DNA of 64,000 bases. Origin: Streptomyces sp. NRRL WC-3618 (GTDB taxonomy: Bacteria; Actinomycetota; Actinomycetes; Streptomycetales; Streptomycetaceae). A program made the translations under genes and the position numbers. The stretch spans positions 1 to 64,000 of the forward strand of contig NZ_LGDW01000062.1 of the NCBI RefSeq assembly GCF_001280005.1, written 5' to 3'. Shown here in pieces: positions 57,960 to 64,000 of this stretch (the first letter of the stretch is position 1; every line of letters begins with the position of its first letter). The notes beneath the pieces were generated by a model that ran no database searches, was not told the DNA's origin, and was given only the letters and a program-made list of their open reading frames with translations.

Positions 57960-59777
57960 ATGTGCGGGATTGTCGGATACATCGGCAGGCGTGACGTGGC
58001 GCCACTGCTCCTCGAAGGCCTCCAGCGCCTGGAGTACCGGGGCTACGACTCGGCGGGCATCGTCGTGACCTCGCCGAAGGCGACCGGCCTGAAGATGGTC
58101 AAGGCCAAGGGCCGGGTCCGGGACCTGGAGGCCAAGGTCCCCAAGCGCTTCGCCGGCACCACCGGCATCGCCCACACCCGCTGGGCCACGCACGGCGCCC
58201 CCTCCGACCACAACGCGCACCCGCACATGTCGGCCGACAACAAAGTCGCCGTCGTCCACAACGGGATCATCGACAACGCCTCCGACCTGCGCAAGAAGCT
58301 CGAGGCCGACGGCGTCGAGTTCCTCTCCGAGACGGACACCGAGGTCCTCACCCACCTCATCGCCCGCTCCCAGGCGGACACCCTGGAGGAGAAGGTCCGC
58401 CAGGCGCTGCGCGTGATCGAGGGCACGTACGGCATCGCGGTGATGCACGCCGACTTCCCCGACCGGATCGTGACGGCCCGCAACGGCTCGCCGGTCGTCC
58501 TCGGCATCGGCGAGAAGGAGATGTTCGTCGCCTCCGACATCGCCGCGCTGGTCACCCACACCCGGCAGATAGTGACGCTGGACGACGGCGAGATGGCCAC
58601 CCTCAAGGCCGACGACTTCCGCACCTACACGACGGAGGGCACCCGCACCACGGCGGAGCCCACCACCGTGGAGTGGGAGGCCGCCTCGTACGACATGGGC
58701 GGCCACGACACGTACATGCACAAGGAGATCCACGAGCAGCCGGAGGCCGTCGACCGCGTCCTGCGCGGCCGGATCGACGACCGCTTCTCCACGGTCCACC
58801 TCGGCGGCCTCAACCTGGACGCCCGCGAGGCGCGTGCCGTGCGGCGCGTGAAGATCCTCGGCTGCGGCACCTCGTACCACGCGGGCATGATCGGCGCCCA
58901 GATGATCGAGGAGCTGGCCCGTATCCCGGCCGACGCCGAGCCCGCCTCCGAGTTCCGCTACCGCAACGCGGTCGTCGACCCCGACACCCTGTACGTGGCC
59001 GTCTCCCAGTCCGGTGAGACGTACGACGTGCTGGCCGCCGTACAGGAGCTGAAGCGCAAGGGCGCGCGGGTGCTGGGCATCGTCAACGTGGTCGGTTCGG
59101 CCATCGCCCGCGAGGCCGACGGCGGCATGTACGTGCACGCGGGCCCCGAGGTCTGCGTCGTCTCGACGAAGTGCTTCACCAACACCACCGTCGCCTTCGC
59201 CCTCCTCGCGCTGCACCTGGGCCGCACCCGCGACCTGTCGGTGCGCGACGGCAAGCGGATCATCGACGGCCTGCGCAGGCTGCCCGGACAGATCGCGGAG
59301 ATCCTGGAGCAGGAGGAGGAGATCAAGAAGCTGGCCGAGCAGTACGCCGAGGCCCGCTCGATGCTCTTCATCGGCCGCGTCCGGGGCTACCCGGTGGCCC
59401 GCGAGGCCTCCCTGAAGCTCAAGGAGGTCTCGTACATCCACGCCGAGGCCTACCCCGCCTCGGAGTTGAAGCACGGCCCGCTGGCCCTCATCGAGCCCGC
59501 GCTGCCCACGGTCGCGATCGTGCCGAACGACGACCTCCTGGAGAAGAACCGCGCCGCGCTGGAGGAGATCAAGGCCCGCAGCGGCCGCATCCTCGCGGTG
59601 GCCCACCAGAACCAGGAGAAGGCCGACGAGACGATCGTCGTCCCGAAGAACGAGGACGAGCTGGACCCGATCCTGATGGGCATCCCCCTCCAACTCCTCG
59701 CCTACCACACGGCGTTGTCCCTGGGCCGAGACATCGACAAGCCAAGGAACCTGGCGAAGTCGGTAACGGTCGAGTAG
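57960..59777 (+). CDS. glmS: Glutamine-fructose-6-phosphate aminotransferase (isomerizing)
   Basis: A 605-residue enzyme that makes glucosamine-6-phosphate for peptidoglycan. The N-terminal glutaminase begins MCGIVGYIGRRDVAPLLLEG, with Cys2 as nucleophile, and has TGIAHTRWATHGAPSDHNAH. The two SIS domains carry KILGCGTSYHAGMIGAQMIE, then SQSGETYDVLAAV and the C-terminal LGRDIDKPRNLAKSVTVE. ATG 57960 is fixed by the need for Cys2. I see no glmS ribozyme, as expected outside Firmicutes. In Streptomyces this position is usually the second glmS paralogue (glmS2). A hairpin follows. Confidence 0.95.
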   Translation: MCGIVGYIGRRDVAPLLLEGLQRLEYRGYDSAGIVVTSPKATGLKMVKAKGRVRDLEAKVPKRFAGTTGIAHTRWATHGAPSDHNAHPHMSADNKVAVVHNGIIDNASDLRKKLEADGVEFLSETDTEVLTHLIARSQADTLEEKVRQALRVIEGTYGIAVMHADFPDRIVTARNGSPVVLGIGEKEMFVASDIAALVTHTRQIVTLDDGEMATLKADDFRTYTTEGTRTTAEPTTVEWEAASYDMGGHDTYMHKEIHEQPEAVDRVLRGRIDDRFSTVHLGGLNLDAREARAVRRVKILGCGTSYHAGMIGAQMIEELARIPADAEPASEFRYRNAVVDPDTLYVAVSQSGETYDVLAAVQELKRKGARVLGIVNVVGSAIAREADGGMYVHAGPEVCVVSTKCFTNTTVAFALLALHLGRTRDLSVRDGKRIIDGLRRLPGQIAEILEQEEEIKKLAEQYAEARSMLFIGRVRGYPVAREASLKLKEVSYIHAEAYPASELKHGPLALIEPALPTVAIVPNDDLLEKNRAALEEIKARSGRILAVAHQNQEKADETIVVPKNEDELDPILMGIPLQLLAYHTALSLGRDIDKPRNLAKSVTVE

Positions 59778-59797
59778 CCGACCTGCTTGTGGCTTTC

Positions 59798-59822
59798 AGG
59801 GGCGCGGGGAACTGCGCGACAA
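59798..59822 (+). repeat. Dispersed 25-base repeat, copy B
   Basis: The exact inverted counterpart of 17333-17357. It lies just downstream of the glmS stop and ahead of its terminator. Confidence 0.75.
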
Positions 59823-59859
59823 CCCCCCACCGAGCCCGCAGTGGCCAACACCCGCAGAA

Positions 59860-59896
59860 CGAGCCCCCCGTGTCGCCACCGGACACAGGGGGCTCG
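59860..59896 (+). terminator. Hairpin terminator after glmS
   Basis: Arms 59860-59874 and 59882-59896 pair over 14 bp with one C-A mismatch around GCCACCG. It lies 83 bases past the glmS stop. Confidence 0.75.
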
Positions 59897-60062
59897 CCCA
59901 TATACGCCGGGAGTCGCCCAACCCCCAGCCTGCGCAGCTAACCGGTGGCCGTCACACCCCGGGTGCGGTGCCCGGCATATACCCTTCACAAGCGCACAAA
60001 CACCTCTACGCGCGAGTAGGTTCACTCAGCGTGCGGGCAGGGGCCGGGCGGGGCGCCGGGGC

Positions 60063-60632
60063 CTACGGAATGACCACGACCGGCCGCTGCGCCCGCTTGG
60101 CGAGCCGCCCCGCAACGGACCCGAAGATGCGTCCGACGATGCCATGGGTCGAGCCGACGACGATCGCATCGGCCTCGTACTCCCGCCCCACCTCTTCGAG
60201 TTCGTGGCAGATGTCGCCACCGCGCTCGACGAGGATCCAGGGCACCTCGGCCAGATAGTCCGCGCAGGCGAGTTCGAGCCCGAGGACCTCGGTCCTGTGG
60301 TCCGGCACGTCCACGAAGACGGGTGGTTCGCAGCCGGCCCACACCGTGGTGGGGAGCCGGTTGGCGACGTGCACGATGATCAGGCCCGAACCGGAGCGGT
60401 GGGCCATGCCGATGGCGTACGCGAGGGCGCGCTCACTCGACGTCGAGCCGTCGAAACCGACGACGACACCGTGTTTGAACGCGGGGTCGCAGGACTGACG
60501 TGGTTCTTCCGCCGCCAAGGGCTCGGCCGCCGTGTGGTCGGCGACGGGGCGCTTGCGGTCCGCGGGTTCCAGGAATTCGTGACCGGCCATGGGATTCTCG
60601 GCGTTTTGATCCTCGTGGTGGGACGACGTCAT
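60063..60632 (-). CDS. Universal stress protein (UspA family)
   Basis: A 189-residue cytoplasmic protein. After a charged N-terminal tail of about 50 residues the Usp fold begins VVVGFDGSTSSERALAYAIG. The ATP-binding loop is AIVVGSTHGIVGRIFGSVAG, followed by RLAKRAQRPVVVIP, the G-x2-G-x9-G(S) pattern. It is a single-domain version, probably helping survival under starvation or redox stress. ATG 60632 lacks a ribosome site; ATG 60590 is an alternative that would shorten the tail. Confidence 0.85.
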   Translation of the reverse strand: MTSSHHEDQNAENPMAGHEFLEPADRKRPVADHTAAEPLAAEEPRQSCDPAFKHGVVVGFDGSTSSERALAYAIGMAHRSGSGLIIVHVANRLPTTVWAGCEPPVFVDVPDHRTEVLGLELACADYLAEVPWILVERGGDICHELEEVGREYEADAIVVGSTHGIVGRIFGSVAGRLAKRAQRPVVVIP

Positions 60633-60934
60633 GGGGACGACACCGTGCGGCTAGCTGTGTCCGGGAATCATCTTCCCAACCCCATACCCCCAAGGGTACG
60701 GCCGCACTCCTTCGTAGCCCATAGCCCGCACATGCTCCGGACGGGTTCCAGGGAGCATGCCCGAGGGTGTGCCCGTAACGCAATGGTTGCTGCCACGTAC
60801 AGGCTGTTTCCGCAGGGTTCGCGTACATCCCACCGGGTCGATCACCCTCGCGCACATCTTCCGGACACGATGGCCAGTGACCGACCGCTCGAACAGACGT
60901 TGAACCCCGTGACTCGTCGTCACAGGGAGCAGCC
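60633..60934. other. Divergent intergenic region between the stress protein and small membrane protein
   Basis: A 302-base gap with no supported gene. I see CCAAGGGTACGG-type sequence near 60690 but no clear -35/-10 pair or strong palindrome. Confidence 0.35.
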
Positions 60935-61231
60935 ATGACCTCACCGCCCCAGGAGTCCGCGAGCGATCTCGTCCGCTGGGCGGCTTTCAGCTGCGTTCTG
61001 GTCCCGGTGGTGCTCGTCCTCTGCGGCACCTCCCTGGGCGGCGCCGCCGGTACGGCACTTGGGCTGGCGGCGGTGACGGGGGTATGCCGGGTGCTCATGC
61101 GACAGTCCGAGCGCGGCGCGGCGCAGACGCGGGCCGAGGAGAGCGCCCCACACCGGGGGCGGCACGGCAGGGTCCCTTCGGGCGGTCACCGGGGCGGTCG
61201 GCACTCCGGCGGAACTTCACCGGTCGATTGA
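60935..61231 (+). CDS. Small membrane protein upstream of adpA
   Basis: A 98-residue protein. ATG 60935 has AGGGAG 6 bases upstream. Two hydrophobic segments (WAAFSCVLVPVVLVLCG and LGGAAGTALGLAAVTGVCRV) precede an Arg/Gly/His-rich cytoplasmic or extracytoplasmic tail. It recalls the small hypothetical genes often found ahead of adpA in Streptomyces. Function unknown. Confidence 0.65.
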   Translation: MTSPPQESASDLVRWAAFSCVLVPVVLVLCGTSLGGAAGTALGLAAVTGVCRVLMRQSERGAAQTRAEESAPHRGRHGRVPSGGHRGGRHSGGTSPVD

Positions 61232-61608
61232 CCTGTTTTCGCGCACGCGCCCGATGCTTTTCAGCCAACTTCCGGACACCGCACACCCCTTGGCCGAACA
61301 ACCCCCAAACCCCCGTTCCACCTGCACTGAAAGGGTCCGGACGGGGCCGCGCACCCTACGCGGATTGGCCACTGCGACGAGGCGCACTTCCCTGCGCGGC
61401 CCACTAGTGCAACGCTTCGTGATCGAATGCTTTACGCCAAGTTGCCAAGTCGACAATCTGTCGAGTGACGAACTGGTCACGTCGGCATCATGGGACACAG
61501 TAGATTCGATCTTGACTGTCTACGGCGGGGGACTCGTGCAGGACCGAGGGGAAACGTGCAGGAGCGACACAACCGAGGAGCCGCGACCACCGAGGGGGGC
61601 TTAGCAGT
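61232..61608. promoter_or_regulatory. adpA upstream control region
   Basis: A 377-base gap, the long leader typical of adpA, which is controlled by many regulators in Streptomyces. It holds a GTGAC-N6-GTCAC inverted repeat (61465-61480), an AT-richer stretch with TAGATT at about 61500, and GGGGGG as the ribosome site before ATG 61609. No small gene is supported. Confidence 0.6.
61465..61480. promoter_or_regulatory. GTGAC-N6-GTCAC inverted repeat, candidate BldD box
   Basis: GTGACGAACTGGTCAC resembles the GTnAC-type inverted repeat bound by the developmental repressor BldD, and adpA is a known BldD target in Streptomyces. The match is partial, so this is inference. Confidence 0.4.
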
Positions 61609-62865
61609 ATGAGCCACGACTCCACTGCCGCGCCGGAAGCCGCGGCCCGGACACTGTCCGGGCGACGCCGCAAGGAGATCGTCGCGGTGCTGCTGTTCAG
61701 CGGCGGCCCCATCTTCGAGAGTTCCATTCCGCTGTCGGTGTTCGGGATTGACCGCCAGGACGCCGGAGTGCCGCGCTACCGATTGCTGGTGTGCGCCGGA
61801 GAAGAGGGCCCGCTACGGACCACCGGCGGGCTGGAACTGACCGCGCCGAACGGCCTGGAAGCGATCGCACGGGCAGGCACGGTCGTCGTGCCCGCCTGGC
61901 GTTCGATCACCGCGCCGCCACCGGAGGAGGCGCTCGACGCACTGCGCCGGGCCCACGAAGAGGGTGCGCGGATCGTAGGCCTGTGCACAGGCGCGTTCGT
62001 CCTCGCGGCGGCGGGCCTGCTGGACGGCCGCCCGGCGACAACACACTGGATGTACGCGCCGACGCTGGCGAAGCGCTATCCGTCCGTCCACGTCGACCCA
62101 CGCGAACTCTTCGTGGACGACGGCGACGTACTGACGAGCGCCGGCACAGCGGCAGGCATCGACCTGTGCCTGCACATCGTGCGGACGGACCACGGCAACG
62201 AGGCGGCCGGTGCGCTGGCCCGCCGACTGGTGGTCCCACCGCGCCGGTCGGGCGGCCAGGAGCGCTATCTCGATCGATCTTTACCAGAGGAGATCGGCGC
62301 CGACCCGCTCGCCGAGGTCGTCGCCTGGGCGCTGGAGCACCTCCACGAGCAGTTCGACGTGGAGACGCTGGCGGCACGCGCGTACATGTCCCGTCGTACG
62401 TTCGACCGCCGCTTCCGCTCGCTCACGGGAAGCGCACCGCTGCAGTGGCTGATCACGCAACGCGTCCTCCAGGCCCAGCGCCTGCTGGAGACGTCGGACT
62501 ACTCGGTGGACGAGGTCGCGGGCCGCTGCGGCTTCCGTTCCCCGGTGGCCCTGCGCGGTCACTTCCGCCGCCAGCTGGGCTCGTCCCCGGCCGCGTACCG
62601 CGCGGCGTACCGGGCACGCAGGCCGCAGGGTGAACGGATGTCCGAACCGGACGGCGTGGTGAGCGGCGTACAGGGCGGCATGGGTACGCCGACCACGGCG
62701 GGCCAGGGACACGGCCACGGTCACGACCGCGCCCCCCACCAGGAAAGCCCGGTCCCGATCCAGGCCCGCCGCACGGCGAGCACGGTGGGCCTCTCGGCGG
62801 AACACGGCCGGGACCCGTACGTCGGAAACCGCGCGAGCCTGCCGGGGCAGCGGAGCGGCGCGTAA
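61609..62865 (+). CDS. adpA: AdpA, pleiotropic AraC-family regulator of development
   Basis: A 418-residue regulator. Residues 25-200 form a DJ-1/PfpI-like dimerisation domain (EIVAVLLFSGGPIFESSIPL, then GARIVGLCTGAFVLAAAGLL). Residues about 230-330 form the AraC DNA-binding domain (FDVETLAARAYMSRRTFDRR, then SVDEVAGRCGFRSPVALRGH). Codon 225 (62281-62283) is the rare Leu codon TTA in the linker, so translation depends on the bldA tRNA, as in other Streptomyces adpA genes. It controls aerial growth and secondary metabolism genome-wide. The C-terminal 80 residues are low in complexity and variable. ATG 61609 follows GAGGGGGG. Confidence 0.95.
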   Translation: MSHDSTAAPEAAARTLSGRRRKEIVAVLLFSGGPIFESSIPLSVFGIDRQDAGVPRYRLLVCAGEEGPLRTTGGLELTAPNGLEAIARAGTVVVPAWRSITAPPPEEALDALRRAHEEGARIVGLCTGAFVLAAAGLLDGRPATTHWMYAPTLAKRYPSVHVDPRELFVDDGDVLTSAGTAAGIDLCLHIVRTDHGNEAAGALARRLVVPPRRSGGQERYLDRSLPEEIGADPLAEVVAWALEHLHEQFDVETLAARAYMSRRTFDRRFRSLTGSAPLQWLITQRVLQAQRLLETSDYSVDEVAGRCGFRSPVALRGHFRRQLGSSPAAYRAAYRARRPQGERMSEPDGVVSGVQGGMGTPTTAGQGHGHGHDRAPHQESPVPIQARRTASTVGLSAEHGRDPYVGNRASLPGQRSGA

Positions 62866-62881
62866 CGGTAGGTGACGTGTG

Positions 62882-62924
62882 AGTGACGGCCGGGCCGGGG
62901 GACTCCCCTGGCCCGGCCGTCACT
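62882..62924. terminator. Strong hairpin terminator after adpA
   Basis: Arms 62882-62896 and 62910-62924 are perfectly complementary, extended by GGGG/CCCC inside with one bulged T and a GACT loop. It lies 17 bases after the adpA stop. Confidence 0.88.
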
Positions 62925-63021
62925 TTCAGCCCGGCCGGGCACCATCCGGCGCGACAGGGGGTCTGGGGGCGGAGCACCCGGCCGAGGCCCACACCGACAC
63001 CGGCCCCGTAAGGTGAGGCGT

Positions 63022-63627
63022 ATGAACGATCGCATGGTGTGGATCGACTGCGAGATGACCGGTCTCTCGTTGTCCGACGACGCGCTCATCGAAGTGGCCG
63101 CACTGGTCACCGACTCCGAGCTGAACGTACTCGGCGAGGGGGTGGACATCGTCATCCGTCCGCCCGACTCGGCGCTGGAGACGATGCCGGAGGTGGTGCG
63201 GCAGATGCACACCTCGTCCGGCCTCCTCGACGAGCTCGCCGGCGGTACGACGCTGGCCGACGCCGAGGCGCAGGTCCTGGCGTATGTGCGCGAGCACGTC
63301 AAGGAACCGGGCAGGGCCCCGCTGTGCGGCAACACGGTCGGCACGGACCGCGGCTTCCTGCTCCGTGACATGGGCACCCTGGAGGCGTACCTCCACTACC
63401 GGATCGTGGACGTCAGTTCGGTGAAGGAGCTGGCCCGGCGCTGGTTCCCGAGGGCGTACTTCAACAGCCCGGACAAGAACGGCAACCACCGCGCCCTCGC
63501 CGACATCCGCGAGTCGATCGCCGAACTGCGGTACTACCGCGAGGCCATCTTCGTACCGCAGCCGGGCCCCGACTCGGAGACGGCCCGCAAGATCGCGGCG
63601 AAACACGTCCTGCCCGCGGCGCAGTAA
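63022..63627 (+). CDS. orn: Oligoribonuclease
   Basis: A 201-residue DEDD 3'-5' exonuclease that finishes RNA decay by degrading 2-5-mers, including pGpG from c-di-GMP turnover. [13 protein letters not shown] carries Asp/Glu 1, [16 protein letters not shown] the next acidic site, and [20 protein letters not shown] the catalytic His-x4-Asp. ATG 63022 has AGGTGAGG upstream; GTG 63013 is unlikely. In Streptomyces, orn next to adpA is a conserved arrangement, and ornA mutants are slow growing and defective in development. Confidence 0.95.
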   Translation: MNDRMVWIDCEMTGLSLSDDALIEVAALVTDSELNVLGEGVDIVIRPPDSALETMPEVVRQMHTSSGLLDELAGGTTLADAEAQVLAYVREHVKEPGRAPLCGNTVGTDRGFLLRDMGTLEAYLHYRIVDVSSVKELARRWFPRAYFNSPDKNGNHRALADIRESIAELRYYREAIFVPQPGPDSETARKIAAKHVLPAAQ

Positions 63628-63735
63628 CCCCCGTACGGCTGCCGGAGAAAAGCCTGGCGCGAGCACCCCTTCAGACCCTGTACACTTTTTCTCGGCCGGT
63701 CAGGAAGACCACTCGGACTTCCCAAGCCGGTCATG

Positions 63736-63808
63736 GTGGGTGTAGCTCAGCTGGTAGAGCACCTGGTTGTGGTCCAGGATGCCGCGGGTTCAAGTCCCGT
63801 CACTCACC
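63736..63808 (+). tRNA. tRNA-His (anticodon GTG)
   Basis: The cloverleaf folds: acceptor GTGGGTG pairs with CACTCAC, the D arm is GCTCAGCTGGTAGAGC, the anticodon stem-loop CCTGGTTGTGGTCCAGG reads GTG, and the T arm is GCGGGTTCAAGTCCCGT. The base before the acceptor (63735, G) faces C63808, the extra G-1:C73 pair that identifies histidine tRNAs. CCA is not encoded. A hairpin terminator follows at once. Confidence 0.95.
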
Positions 63809-63815
63809 CTCATAT

Positions 63816-63857
63816 AAGGCCCCTGATCCGCGGAAACGCGGATCAGGGGCCTTTTTT
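63816..63857 (+). terminator. Rho-independent terminator after tRNA-His
   Basis: A perfect 17-bp stem (63816-63832 and 63837-63853, loop GAAA) followed by a T-run. It is the most classical intrinsic terminator in the window. Confidence 0.95.
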
Positions 63858-64000
63858 GTTCCCGGCCGTCCCTGGCTCCGTTCTGACGCCGTTCACACCG
63901 GGTCAACCCCAGTCCGTGGCGGCCGTCGGTGGGTGGGTCCTGCTGGGGTGGCTCCCTGGTGCGAACTCTGCTCGTGCGGTGGTGTCGTGAGGTGGTCGGC

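Noticed and set aside
63733..63990. 85-codon frame across the tRNA-His gene
   Set aside because: It is a read-through of the tRNA and terminator and cannot be a real protein gene.

Overview
The window is a high-GC actinobacterial chromosome segment that is almost certainly Streptomyces. Third codon positions are strongly G/C, GTG starts and ATGA/GTGA overlaps are common, and carbohydrate importers come without their own ATPase. The right end carries adpA with a single in-frame TTA codon (bldA-type control) next to the oligoribonuclease gene. The accD1-accA1-hmgL-acdH block, glmS2, adpA and orn occur in roughly this order in known Streptomyces chromosomes, so much of the window is conserved core with accessory inserts. 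The gene names come from recall of these families; no database search was run.

Layout. (1) 1-2500: a gene graveyard with the 5' part of an intact secreted GH43 glycosidase, a frameshifted GH43 C-terminal domain, the tail of an Fe/2-oxoglutarate oxygenase and an unidentified fragment ending at a perfect hairpin. (2) 2633-11422: a tightly packed glycoside-catabolic locus with a Tat lipoprotein binding protein, two permeases, a type B carboxylesterase, a ROK regulator, a pyranose-oxidase/glycoside-3-oxidase-like GMC flavoprotein, a CDA-fold deaminase and a TIM-barrel isomerase/epimerase. The parts suggest import, de-esterification, oxidation of the sugar ring, then cleavage or rearrangement. This is the best candidate for an undescribed system. 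(3) 11451-15917: an SRPBCC-ArsR-VOC operon behind two matching palindromes, two NTF2-fold proteins, a MarR-GNAT fusion, a second isomerase/epimerase and a DUF1737 protein. (4) 15931-28942: a second-type aroA, secreted proteins and lipoproteins, an S37 tripeptidyl peptidase, a fused TMD-NBD-TMD-NBD exporter, a phytase-like esterase, a serine hydrolase, an endonuclease I, a superinfection-immunity-type membrane peptide and a three-repeat secreted protein.

(5) 29482-35931: an aldo/keto reductase with its MerR regulator and a MerR-type promoter, a DUF397 protein, an agmatinase-family/ThDP-enzyme pair, a conserved phosphatase-like protein and TesB. (6) 35991-43718: branched-chain acyl-CoA catabolism, with an acyl-CoA dehydrogenase, the TetR regulator AccR with two GTTA-type palindromes, and the accD1-accA1-hmgL-acdH operon. 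(7) 43675-52975: an isoprenyl diphosphate synthase/heme oxygenase pair, a zinc-ribbon sugar epimerase, a two-component system, a GT2/DUF2064/methyltransferase operon and a membrane-anchored sulfite-oxidase-fold protein, possibly making or modifying a glycosylated lipid. (8) 53040-59777: an NlpC/P60 hydrolase, a DUF4429-SHOCT protein, a Tat-exported metallophosphoesterase, a small protein and glmS2. (9) 60063-64000: a universal stress protein, a small membrane protein, adpA, orn and tRNA-His(GTG).

A theme across the whole window is short tandem repeats of 6, 9, 12, 15 or 18 bp. They keep reading frame and lie inside or at the ends of unrelated proteins.
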